Below, one piece after another: positions 1 to 6,758 of a DNA stretch of 13,428 nt. The translations under genes and the position numbers were made by a program. The stretch covers positions 1 through 13,428 of the forward strand of contig JABHDC010000013.1 of the NCBI GenBank assembly GCA_018673255.1, given 5' to 3'. Under the pieces are notes generated by a model. The model ran no database searches. It had not been told where the DNA came from and saw only the letters and a list, made by a program, of their open reading frames with translations. This stretch comes from Gemmatimonadota bacterium. GTDB lineage: Bacteria; Latescibacterota; UBA2968; UBA8231. Numbering within the stretch: the stretch's first letter is position 1; the number at the start of each line of letters is the position of its first letter.

Positions 1-393
1 AGCAGTATTCTCAGCCAGATAGGAGCTGATGAGGCCCTCTTCCTGATCAAGTTTCCCGTGAACAACAGCGAAGTACTTCTTCTGAAAGGTCGACCACTCA
101 GCCTGAAGAAAGTGTTTGGCCTCTTCGTTCTTGGCGAACACGATAACGCCCGATGTATCCCTGTCGAGCCGGTGCACGATGAACAGCCGATTTCTGGATT
201 TGGGATCTCCTTTTCGTACGTAGTTGGTCAGCAGATAGTAGGCTGTGTTCTCCCGAACCCGGTCTGTGCTCACGGTCAGCAGACCACTCATCTTGTCGAC
301 AACCACGATGTCGTGATCCTCGAAAAGGATCGGGACACCCCTGGGTTGAAATCGCTTAGGAGGTTGTTTGAATGGTTTTCGATTGGGTGGCAT
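1..393 (-). CDS. RluA-family pseudouridine synthase (partial, C-terminus beyond the window)
   Basis: The reverse strand reads open for 131 codons from ATG at 393 to the window edge. It begins MPPNRKPFKQPPKRF, then has the short beta-strand segment ILFEDHDIVVVDK and the family signature HRLDRDTSG at residues 74-82. In RluA-type enzymes the aspartate of HRLD (here D77) is catalytic and attacks the uridine base during isomerisation to pseudouridine in rRNA or tRNA. FQKKYFAVVHGKL about 30 residues later also fits the family. The basic N-terminal tail is short and I see no S4 RNA-binding domain before the catalytic core. The start follows the stop of the AsmA-family gene by 27 bases with no clear Shine-Dalgarno sequence, so it may be translated from the same mRNA. 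The substrate position cannot be inferred. The fold and family are firm; the gene is cut by the window, not visibly broken. Confidence 0.9.
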   Translation of the reverse strand, partial: MPPNRKPFKQPPKRFQPRGVPILFEDHDIVVVDKMSGLLTVSTDRVRENTAYYLLTNYVRKGDPKSRNRLFIVHRLDRDTSGVIVFAKNEEAKHFLQAEWSTFQKKYFAVVHGKLDQEEGLISSYLAENTA

Positions 394-420
394 TGAATAG
401 TCGCCAATAGATTGAGAGTC

Positions 421-2745
421 TTATCTGTCCAGTAGGCCGCGCAATCGCCGCTTTGCATCACCGACCGCCTCGGTCGCCTGCTCGCGAACCTCCTCGTCGG
501 CCTGCTGTTTCAGCTGCTGTGCCCTGGCACGGATGGCGCTCTCCGCGGCCTTTCGAAAAGGCACCATGAGATCGGGTAGGCCGACGTGTGGATCGACGGA
601 GGTGCCGCGGATCGGCAGGAGGATGCGGAGCCGGTTGGCGGGTTTGAGCTGCCGGGCGATCTCCTCACCGGTCACGGGCGTGGCGAGGTTGATGGCCCCA
701 GCGGCGGCGGTGGCGAGTTCCCGCGTAATCTCCTCGCTGAAGGTGAGACGGGCGTTGAGGTCGAGGGTGCTCACCGTGTCGAAGGCGCTGTCGATCGTTC
801 CCTCGATGCGCCAGTCCTGGTCGCTCGCGGTCACGCCGATGTTGTTCAGATTGAGCACCTCGTTTGTGAGTGACGCGCCGCCATCAAGCTGGCCATAGGG
901 GAAGCGGCTGTGATTCAGACCCATCCGCTCGACGGTGCGCGAGCCCAGGCCGGGTCTCACGCGATCGATTCCCTGCGCGACCTGCACGCTCGTTCGCTGC
1001 ACGAGGTCCCAGTTGTTCAGGTGACCGTTCCCGGCGCGAAAATTGGTGCGCATGGTCAGATTCTGTATCACGTCGCCGTATGTATTGCCGGTACCGTTGA
1101 CAACGCCTGAGGTGAACGCTGCGCCATGGAATCGGTCATCGTAGTCGGTGAAGGTTTCGACCATCGCGTTCGCCTGGACGCTTTCCACGTCCCAGCGTCC
1201 TGCGTACCGGGCATGGTCGGGCTCCGAGAGGTCGAGCCAGCCGCCGAATGCCACCGTGCCCTCGAACGCGTTGGTCGTGCCGTCCACGTCGACTCGCCTG
1301 TCGCGCCCAGTCGTCGTGGCGCGAAGGTCGGCGAATGCCGCCTCGGCGTACATGATCCGCGCGATGTGTATCGTACCATCGAGGAGCATCGGTGGAATCC
1401 CGGCGGCCGGGATTACCACATCGTCGTCGGCATACGGTGGCGACTCGATCATCAGTTCGTCGAGGTTGAGCAGGGGACCGCGCAGTGTGAACCTGACGCG
1501 AGGCGTCCTGCCACCCGTCGGGTCCGCGATGAGGCCCAGGTAGTCGGTGACGCTTGCCTCATGCAGGTGTAGTTCGCTCGAGCCGATCCACAGACCCATG
1601 TCATCGACCGAGATCCGGGTCGGCGCGATCTCGACTGAGCCATCGAGGCGCTTCACCGGTACCGGCAGATCGGGCATCGAGGCATGCACGTTCTCCAGTG
1701 AGATGCCCCCATTCACGCTCATTCTCACCGGCTCGTGCAGCGGTCCCGATGCGGCCAGTTGGAACGATATCGTGCCACCGACGGTGGTATTGTCGGGCAA
1801 GACCACGATATCGCCGATCTCGTCGAGCCGAAGGGTGCCACTCACATCGGCGTGGGCAAGTTGGGGGTGCTCCATCTGCAAGCCTGCGAGTTGTACGCCG
1901 GCGTCGATGCTCACCGGGCCGGAGCGTATGGCGAGTCCACGAACTGCAATGCTTTCCGGTGTAACGCCGATCGTGCCGTGCATCGTCAGTGGGACTCCCG
2001 CGACCTGCAGGGCGAGATCGAAGGTCGTGGTGTCGGCGGCGAGACTGACGAAGACTTCGTGATCCAGACTTACGTCGAATGGCCCCGTGCCGTCTTCTGC
2101 GAACGTCGCCTCGACTCCGGTCAGGGAGAGCTGCCCTGTCGCTGAGATGTTGTTCGCTGCGGCGTCCACCGTGACACCCAGGGTCTGATCGATCGAAGCG
2201 ATCTGTACTGTCGTGCCTGCCTGCCGGTCGTCGTAGAACACCGAGCCGCCGACGACGTTGAAGTGGTCGAGCTGGATGCCGATGGGCATCGTCGTCGAGG
2301 TGGCCGTCTGGGGTGTGGCATCCGCATCGATTTCCTTCAGCAGCCCCTCCAGGCTCGACGAGCCGTCGGCGCCAACAACAAATGCAACGCGGGGGTGCTC
2401 CACGGTGATCTCACTCACGTGGACCTCACCTCCCGTGATCAGCCGCCAGATGCCAACCGAGATGACGACGCGGTCGATCACCACGAGTGGCTCGTCGGCG
2501 AGGGCCGGATTGTTGCCGATCGAAACATCGGTGACCTCGGCGCCAATGTGAGGCAGGAGCGCCAGCCCCACGTCGCCGATGTCTACCGGGCGGTCGAGAT
2601 AGGTCGCGGCTTCCTGCACGGCGTAGGCGCGGATCGCGTCACTCGGCAGGAACAAAGCCAGCAGTGCGATCGCGAGAATCGTGAGGCCGAGGACGCCGCC
2701 AGCAATCGCGACGAGGATCTTGGATGTGCGGCCAGGAGAGGCCAT
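421..2745 (-). CDS. AsmA-family envelope protein
   Basis: This is a 774-residue protein with one N-terminal membrane segment (about residues 10-32) followed by a long periplasmic region rich in short beta-strands, the layout of the AsmA/TamB/YhdP group. The start region after the anchor (YLDRPVDIGDVGLALLPHIG, then VTDVSIGNN) matches the AsmA N-terminal pattern. Near the end, LLPIRGTSVDPHVGLPDL fits the conserved AsmA C-terminal motif. The last 50 residues are charged and helical (KAAESAIRARAQQLKQQ), probably a coiled coil. I chose ATG 2745 over the in-frame ATG at 2787 because AAAGGA lies seven bases ahead of it and the membrane segment then sits at the usual distance. AsmA proteins are inner-membrane anchored and are linked to outer-membrane assembly and phospholipid transport. 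It lies 66 bases after the YwaF-like gene and probably belongs to the same transcription unit as the Omp85 barrel. The precise role is unknown. Confidence 0.88.
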   Translation of the reverse strand: MASPGRTSKILVAIAGGVLGLTILAIALLALFLPSDAIRAYAVQEAATYLDRPVDIGDVGLALLPHIGAEVTDVSIGNNPALADEPLVVIDRVVISVGIWRLITGGEVHVSEITVEHPRVAFVVGADGSSSLEGLLKEIDADATPQTATSTTMPIGIQLDHFNVVGGSVFYDDRQAGTTVQIASIDQTLGVTVDAAANNISATGQLSLTGVEATFAEDGTGPFDVSLDHEVFVSLAADTTTFDLALQVAGVPLTMHGTIGVTPESIAVRGLAIRSGPVSIDAGVQLAGLQMEHPQLAHADVSGTLRLDEIGDIVVLPDNTTVGGTISFQLAASGPLHEPVRMSVNGGISLENVHASMPDLPVPVKRLDGSVEIAPTRISVDDMGLWIGSSELHLHEASVTDYLGLIADPTGGRTPRVRFTLRGPLLNLDELMIESPPYADDDVVIPAAGIPPMLLDGTIHIARIMYAEAAFADLRATTTGRDRRVDVDGTTNAFEGTVAFGGWLDLSEPDHARYAGRWDVESVQANAMVETFTDYDDRFHGAAFTSGVVNGTGNTYGDVIQNLTMRTNFRAGNGHLNNWDLVQRTSVQVAQGIDRVRPGLGSRTVERMGLNHSRFPYGQLDGGASLTNEVLNLNNIGVTASDQDWRIEGTIDSAFDTVSTLDLNARLTFSEEITRELATAAAGAINLATPVTGEEIARQLKPANRLRILLPIRGTSVDPHVGLPDLMVPFRKAAESAIRARAQQLKQQADEEVREQATEAVGDAKRRLRGLLDR

Positions 2746-2811
2746 GGCTGTTCCTTTGGATGGGCTCGAGCAGCGGGCAGGAGGCATCGATTCACGGTGA
2801 GCAGGTTGTAT

Positions 2812-3486
2812 CTATGGGTCCTGTCGCACGAAGGGGAGGTACATCAGCGAAAACAGGATCAGGAAGGTCATCGATACGGCGACGACAAACAGCCAGTGCG
2901 GGTAATGCTGAATGAATGCGATCTGCTTTGGAGCTGATAGAGTGAAGAAGTAGTTGGTACCGAGCAACAGGTTGAGGGGTGTGATCACCACCGCGTAGAC
3001 ATGAACGGCGGCGTAGCTGCGCAGGACTGCCCTGACCGGTGGTCTGTAATGGCGGCCAAAGGTGAAATAGAAGCCGATGCCGACCAGGGCGATATGCGTC
3101 ACGAAGTAACGGATCTCGGCGATCGTCCGAATGGCTCCGGATTCCGAGATCGCGGGTAGACAGACTGCGAGCAGGGCACCCACGACACCGGGGAAGTACG
3201 AGAGCTCGGCGAAACGCCTGCTGTCCGTGGCCAGCGCCACGAACATGACGAAGACAGAGATATCGCACAGGTGCAGGGGCAGATTCCTGACGAGGGCAAC
3301 ATCGGCGACGATATGCCGGTAACCGAACCAGCAGAACTCACTAACCAGCACGAGGGAGAAGACCGATACCTTGAAAAGCTTGTGCCCGCGGCAGGTCAAC
3401 GGCAGCCGTCTCATATTGATACAACCGACGACGAACAGGACGGTCACGCCGAGCCAGAACAGGTGACGGGTCGACAATAGCTCCAT
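2812..3486 (-). CDS. YwaF/TMEM164-like integral membrane protein (TIGR02206 type)
   Basis: From ATG 3486 the protein has 224 residues and about six to seven hydrophobic helices. The helix LFWLGVTVLFVVGCI opens it, and VVAVSMTFLILFSLMYLPF closes it. LPLHLCDISVFVMFVALAT and a later HYPHWL segment resemble the conserved His-containing helices of the TIGR02206/YwaF family, whose function is unknown. The open frame extends upstream to 3618, but that part overlaps the preceding barrel gene, and starting at MELLSTRHLFW gives the usual family length of about 220-230 residues. The start lies 11 bases after the stop of the Omp85-like gene, which suggests coupled translation; only a weak GAAG stands as ribosome site. 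It is likely an inner-membrane protein. Family assignment is from memory of motif and topology and is fairly but not fully certain. Confidence 0.72.
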   Translation of the reverse strand: MELLSTRHLFWLGVTVLFVVGCINMRRLPLTCRGHKLFKVSVFSLVLVSEFCWFGYRHIVADVALVRNLPLHLCDISVFVMFVALATDSRRFAELSYFPGVVGALLAVCLPAISESGAIRTIAEIRYFVTHIALVGIGFYFTFGRHYRPPVRAVLRSYAAVHVYAVVITPLNLLLGTNYFFTLSAPKQIAFIQHYPHWLFVVAVSMTFLILFSLMYLPFVRQDP

Positions 3487-3497
3487 CTGCTTCGTCT

Positions 3498-4601
3498 TCA
3501 GAAAACCTGCGAGAATGTGATATAGATGGCCGTGCGCCCAGAGGAGGAGCCATAGTCGGCACGCACGATGGTGCTCTGCCAATGATAGCGGAGGCCGACG
3601 CCGTTGCCCCGCCGCCATGCACCGTTGTCTGGCAATTGGTCACGCGCAAAGATCTGACCGAAATCAGCGAAGGCCGAGATGCCCAGATACATGTGCTGGC
3701 GCTTCCACAACGACACTCCGCGCCAGCGCAACTCACCATTCAGGAGAATGCGCGCCTCGCCCCGTTCTCTGGCACTGGCAGCACCGCGGACAGTACTGCT
3801 GCCCCCCATTTTCAGCTCCTCGTAGAATGGCAGGCTTCCGAAAGTCCAGTCGACATTCAGCCTGTGGGCCAGAGTCAGACCTGGTACGAGGGGCTGGAAG
3901 TGCCGGTGACTGAAGCTGAGCGTTGTGCCTTGGTAGTCGCCGCCGCCTCCGACGCCAAAGTCGACGAGCAACTCCTCGAGCACGCCGGACGTCGCATTGT
4001 TGTAGTTGTCGCGGCTGTCGTATCTCAGTGAGCCGTTGACCTGCGCGAAGAGTCCGCCGTCGGCGCCGAGAGGTGCGAGATCTGCAAGAATGCTGCCGGT
4101 GGATGAATTCGGTGTGATACTATTGTGGCTTAGGCGTCCACCCACGCGTACCCGCCATGGGAGTCGAAGCGCACGAATCCATTTGATCCTAATTTCCGGA
4201 AAGGCCTGTCTGAAGGTCTTCTGGTCTTTCGAGTAGGAATCGGCCTCCTCGTCGCTGAGAGTGCCGTAGTAATTGGCGAAATCTTCCTTCTGGTAGACGA
4301 GTTCTGCCTCGAGGCGCTGTCCGGACCAGAATTGCGGGGCGTCCACAAGCAGTCGATGCACCCACTTGCCCTGCGTGGTTACGAAGGCCTGGGTGCTGAA
4401 CTTTCGCCGATACGGTACACTCGTCCCGTCGTACTCGAAGTGGTTGACCCGCAGGCCATATCCGGTGCCGTCATCAGAGCTGAAGTTGAATAGCGGGATG
4501 GCGGTGGTCCTTGAGCCGGACGTCTCGTGCGCCTTCTGTGCGTCGCACGGGACGGTGCCTGCGGCGAGTAACACCATGATCGTCAGCACGAACTGTCGCA
4601 T
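3498..4601 (-). CDS. Omp85/BamA-type outer-membrane beta-barrel protein without POTRA domains
   Basis: This 367-residue protein starts with a signal peptide (MRQFVLTIMVLLAAGTVPCDAQ). The whole mature part is alternating beta-strand sequence ending in phenylalanine (TAIYITFSQVF), the usual outer-membrane signature. The segment MGGSSTVRGAASARERGE matches the VRG(F/Y) loop motif of the BamA/TamA surface-antigen domain, which packs inside the barrel, and ILLNGELRWRG after it is the next conserved strand. The length leaves no room for periplasmic POTRA domains. GAGG about five bases before ATG 4601 supports the start. It heads a minus-strand cluster that also encodes an AsmA-family protein, so a job in envelope assembly or lipid movement is plausible, but POTRA-less barrels of this family are mostly uncharacterised. 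Family assignment is strong, function open. Confidence 0.85.
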   Translation of the reverse strand: MRQFVLTIMVLLAAGTVPCDAQKAHETSGSRTTAIPLFNFSSDDGTGYGLRVNHFEYDGTSVPYRRKFSTQAFVTTQGKWVHRLLVDAPQFWSGQRLEAELVYQKEDFANYYGTLSDEEADSYSKDQKTFRQAFPEIRIKWIRALRLPWRVRVGGRLSHNSITPNSSTGSILADLAPLGADGGLFAQVNGSLRYDSRDNYNNATSGVLEELLVDFGVGGGGDYQGTTLSFSHRHFQPLVPGLTLAHRLNVDWTFGSLPFYEELKMGGSSTVRGAASARERGEARILLNGELRWRGVSLWKRQHMYLGISAFADFGQIFARDQLPDNGAWRRGNGVGLRYHWQSTIVRADYGSSSGRTAIYITFSQVF

Positions 4602-4683
4602 AGGTCCTCACTCGGCTATGACTTTCTCCAGGGATCCCTCGCCCCGGCGGTCTGCCTACTGAGTGTCATTGAAGGGTGATTCG
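4602..4683. promoter_or_regulatory. Divergent intergenic region between the Omp85-like and lipoprotein genes
   Basis: These 82 bases separate two genes that point away from each other, so promoters for both the minus-strand envelope cluster and the plus-strand lipoprotein gene must lie here or overlap the coding starts. GAAGGG at 4671-4676 is a good ribosome site for ATG 4684, and a GAGG on the other strand serves ATG 4601. I could not pick out convincing -35/-10 boxes. Confidence 0.45.
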
Positions 4684-5682
4684 ATGAATCTGTCAAAAGC
4701 GAAAGGCAAGCAGCGACGGTCTTCTTCTCGCCTCAATCGCCCACAGCCGAGATTGACATTCGGCGCTGCCGTTGCAGCCCTTTCGCTCTTTGCCGCTTGC
4801 GGCCTCGGCAGCGACGCCGGCACGGCCGCTGCCCTCGGCGATTGCCCGACTGGCGGCGAGCCGGAGGCACTGGGCAGGATTGAGGATGGGCGTATCACGG
4901 AGTGCTCCGGCCTGGCCTGGAGCCGGACACAGCCGATCCTCTGGCTTCACAACGATTCCGGAGACAGGGCCCGTTTCTACGGGGTTAGCGCAGACGGTCG
5001 ATTGCTGGCGGTGGTCAGCCTGTCCGGCGCCCAGGCGAGGGACTGGGAGGACATGGCGCGCGGGCCCCACCCCGACGGAGGGGACGCTCTCTTTCTCGCC
5101 GACATCGGAGACAATGCGCGGTCTCGAAGCTTCGTTCGCATCTACCGCGTTCGGGAGCCAACCGTCGAGATAACCGACGATCCGGGGACCGCACCCGTCG
5201 ACATCAGCATCGACACCTACGATACCTTCGATCTCACCTATCCTGATGGGCCCCACAACGCCGAGACCTTTCTCGTGGATCCGGCTACCGGTGATGTGTA
5301 CATCGTCACCAAGGAAGCCTCGGGCGTCTCGACCGTCTTCTACGCTGCCGAGCCGGCGCACGGCGACCGGCTGGAACTGATACCGGTGGCCACGCTTCGC
5401 ATCGGATGGCAGACGCTACCCGGGAGCGGGCTTATCACGGCCGGCGATGTGGCCCCCGACGGTAGCGAGGTGATCATCCGCACCTACGACCGCGTCCTCG
5501 TGTACAGGCGTCCTCCAAACAGTCCCCTGTCGGCCAGCTTCGCGACCGAACCGTGTCGTGTGCCCCTTGGCCCCGAATTGCAGGGCGAGGCGGTGGCCTT
5601 CCTTCCCGACGGACGTGGGTATGTGACCGTGTCTGAGGGTCGGCAACCGGTGATCTACCTGACACAATACACGGAGCCCTAG
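4684..5682 (+). CDS. Putative lipoprotein with beta-propeller-like body
   Basis: The protein has 332 residues. A basic N-terminus is followed by a hydrophobic stretch ending LSLFAAC (C39), a plausible though not ideal lipobox because phenylalanine is at -3. The body carries a recognisable run: ECSGLAWSR, LWLHNDSGD, ARDWEDMA and LFLADIGDNARSR, with acidic turns of the kind that bind calcium in beta-propellers. Similar exported proteins of unknown function are common in bacteria; I do not know a tested activity. ATG 4684 was preferred to GTG 4663 because GAAGGG sits seven bases before it and the shorter form begins directly with a proper signal sequence. The stop overlaps the last bases of a minus-strand barrel remnant. 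It was probably anchored to a membrane leaflet facing the periplasm. Real gene: very likely; fold: likely; function: unknown. Confidence 0.8.
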   Translation: MNLSKAKGKQRRSSSRLNRPQPRLTFGAAVAALSLFAACGLGSDAGTAAALGDCPTGGEPEALGRIEDGRITECSGLAWSRTQPILWLHNDSGDRARFYGVSADGRLLAVVSLSGAQARDWEDMARGPHPDGGDALFLADIGDNARSRSFVRIYRVREPTVEITDDPGTAPVDISIDTYDTFDLTYPDGPHNAETFLVDPATGDVYIVTKEASGVSTVFYAAEPAHGDRLELIPVATLRIGWQTLPGSGLITAGDVAPDGSEVIIRTYDRVLVYRRPPNSPLSASFATEPCRVPLGPELQGEAVAFLPDGRGYVTVSEGRQPVIYLTQYTEP

Positions 5683-5771
5683 AAGTTGAGCTCCAGACGC
5701 TGACGCCATCCGATGACCTGGCCCTCACCGTTGGACAACACGCCATGGCGCACACCGAGTCTGTATGACGT
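5679..5771 (-). pseudogene. Possible C-terminal remnant of an outer-membrane beta-barrel protein
   Basis: The reverse strand is open for about 30 codons ending in a stop at 5679-5681. It reads YRLGVRHGVLSNGEGQ, then VIGWRQRLELNF. Two amphipathic strands joined by a short polar turn, ending in phenylalanine, are what the last hairpin of an outer-membrane barrel looks like. A stop codon at 5772-5774 cuts the frame just upstream and no start codon or ribosome site is seen, so if real it is a decayed tail. The stretch otherwise has no explanation in the gap between two plus-strand genes. Such a short match could arise by chance. Confidence 0.3.
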
Positions 5772-5780
5772 TCATCCCAT

Positions 5781-5785
5781 AGGAG
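5781..5785 (+). promoter_or_regulatory. Ribosome binding site deciding a TTG start
   Basis: AGGAG lies seven bases before TTG 5793. No ATG or GTG with a comparable site occurs nearby in this frame, so it fixes the start of the isomerase-like gene. Confidence 0.7.
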
Positions 5786-5792
5786 CAGATCT

Positions 5793-6746
5793 TTGGCAAC
5801 GATTACCGCGGCATCCACTCTCGCCTTCTCGCTTTCGACTCTCGAGGTGGCACTGAGGCATATTTCCGCCTACGGATTCCAGAAGGTGGAGCTGTCGGAC
5901 CAGGTGACGCACAGTCAGCACTTTGGCGTCGATTCAGTAGATCCCACCGAGGTCAGGCGCCAATTGGCGCGTCACTCTCTTGAGCCCGTAGCGGTCAATG
6001 CCTGCATCCTGGCTGTTTTCGATACTGGCAGATGGTCCCATGCCAGGCTGCCAGTCGAGGCGCAGTCCGCGGCGGAGACCGAACAAATCCGGGAAGCGAA
6101 GAAACGCCTCATTTTCCTCAAGCTCCACGAACCGGAACAGGCGGCTGTCTATGTCGATCGTGCCCAACGGTTGGTGGACAAGGCCCAAGCGACCGGTATC
6201 CCCAGGGTCTGCCTTCAGGGGGGCAGGAGGAAGCAGATCGAGAATGTAGAAGATGAGTTGAGGGTCGCCGCCGGGGTGATCGATGGCTTGGCGGAGTACG
6301 CGGCAGAACGCGGTGTAGCCATCCTGCTGGAGATGCCGCACCTCTGGGATCTGTACTACGATGTGGAGAAATCAAAGAGGATGCTTTCCCATCTTCGATC
6401 CGGAAACGTCGGCGTGATTATCGATTCAACACACTGGCACACCAGCGGCTATGACATCGATGACTACATACGCTTCCTGGGGCAGCGACTCTGGCATGTC
6501 CACCTGAGGGATGCAGCTGGCAAGGATTCCCCAGCTGGCAGCTACAAGCTGGAGAAGACACCCGGCAAGGGCGAGGTTGATTTCGCCCGTCTTGGTGAGG
6601 CGCTGGACAAGTACGGCTACGAAGGTGAAGTCACGTTGGAGACGGAATACAAGAACTACAGTAGTCCAGATGAGGTGGACGAAGAGAATGCCTTCGCCAT
6701 GGATCACCTTTGCCGTGTCGGATGGAAAATCGATGTCTCATCCTGA
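5793..6746 (+). CDS. Sugar phosphate isomerase/epimerase-like TIM-barrel protein
   Basis: This 317-residue protein belongs to the xylose isomerase-like/AP endonuclease 2 TIM-barrel superfamily. Barrel strands can be followed in order: the N-terminal TLAFSLSTLEVALRHISAYG with GFQKVELS, the strand PVAVNACILA, IPRVCLQGG, then VAILLEMPH (E180), VGVIIDSTHWHTSG (D211, H214), LWHVHLRD (H235/H237) and GEVTLETEY (E283). The Glu-Asp-His-Glu set fits the divalent-metal site of the family, so an isomerase or epimerase acting on a keto or aldo sugar through a metal-bound enediol is likely; the actual substrate cannot be read. KLEKTPGKGEVDFARLGEAL is the usual segment before the last strand. The gene starts with TTG, supported by AGGAG. 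It is cytoplasmic, with no signal peptide. It stands alone on this strand and converges with the next gene at a 12-base gap. Confidence 0.88.
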   Translation: MATITAASTLAFSLSTLEVALRHISAYGFQKVELSDQVTHSQHFGVDSVDPTEVRRQLARHSLEPVAVNACILAVFDTGRWSHARLPVEAQSAAETEQIREAKKRLIFLKLHEPEQAAVYVDRAQRLVDKAQATGIPRVCLQGGRRKQIENVEDELRVAAGVIDGLAEYAAERGVAILLEMPHLWDLYYDVEKSKRMLSHLRSGNVGVIIDSTHWHTSGYDIDDYIRFLGQRLWHVHLRDAAGKDSPAGSYKLEKTPGKGEVDFARLGEALDKYGYEGEVTLETEYKNYSSPDEVDEENAFAMDHLCRVGWKIDVSS

Positions 6747-6758
6747 AGACAGCGTCTC

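Noticed and set aside
58..396. Plus-strand open frame of 112 codons
   Set aside because: It is antisense to the pseudouridine synthase, whose HRLDRDTSG motif is unmistakable on the minus strand.
2263..2937. Plus-strand open frame of 224 codons
   Set aside because: It lies opposite the AsmA gene and shows only arginine/aspartate-rich shadow composition with no domain; high-GC codon bias explains the length.
4693..5361. Minus-strand open frame of 222 codons
   Set aside because: It is a shadow of the lipoprotein gene, which has a signal sequence, a ribosome site and conserved motifs.
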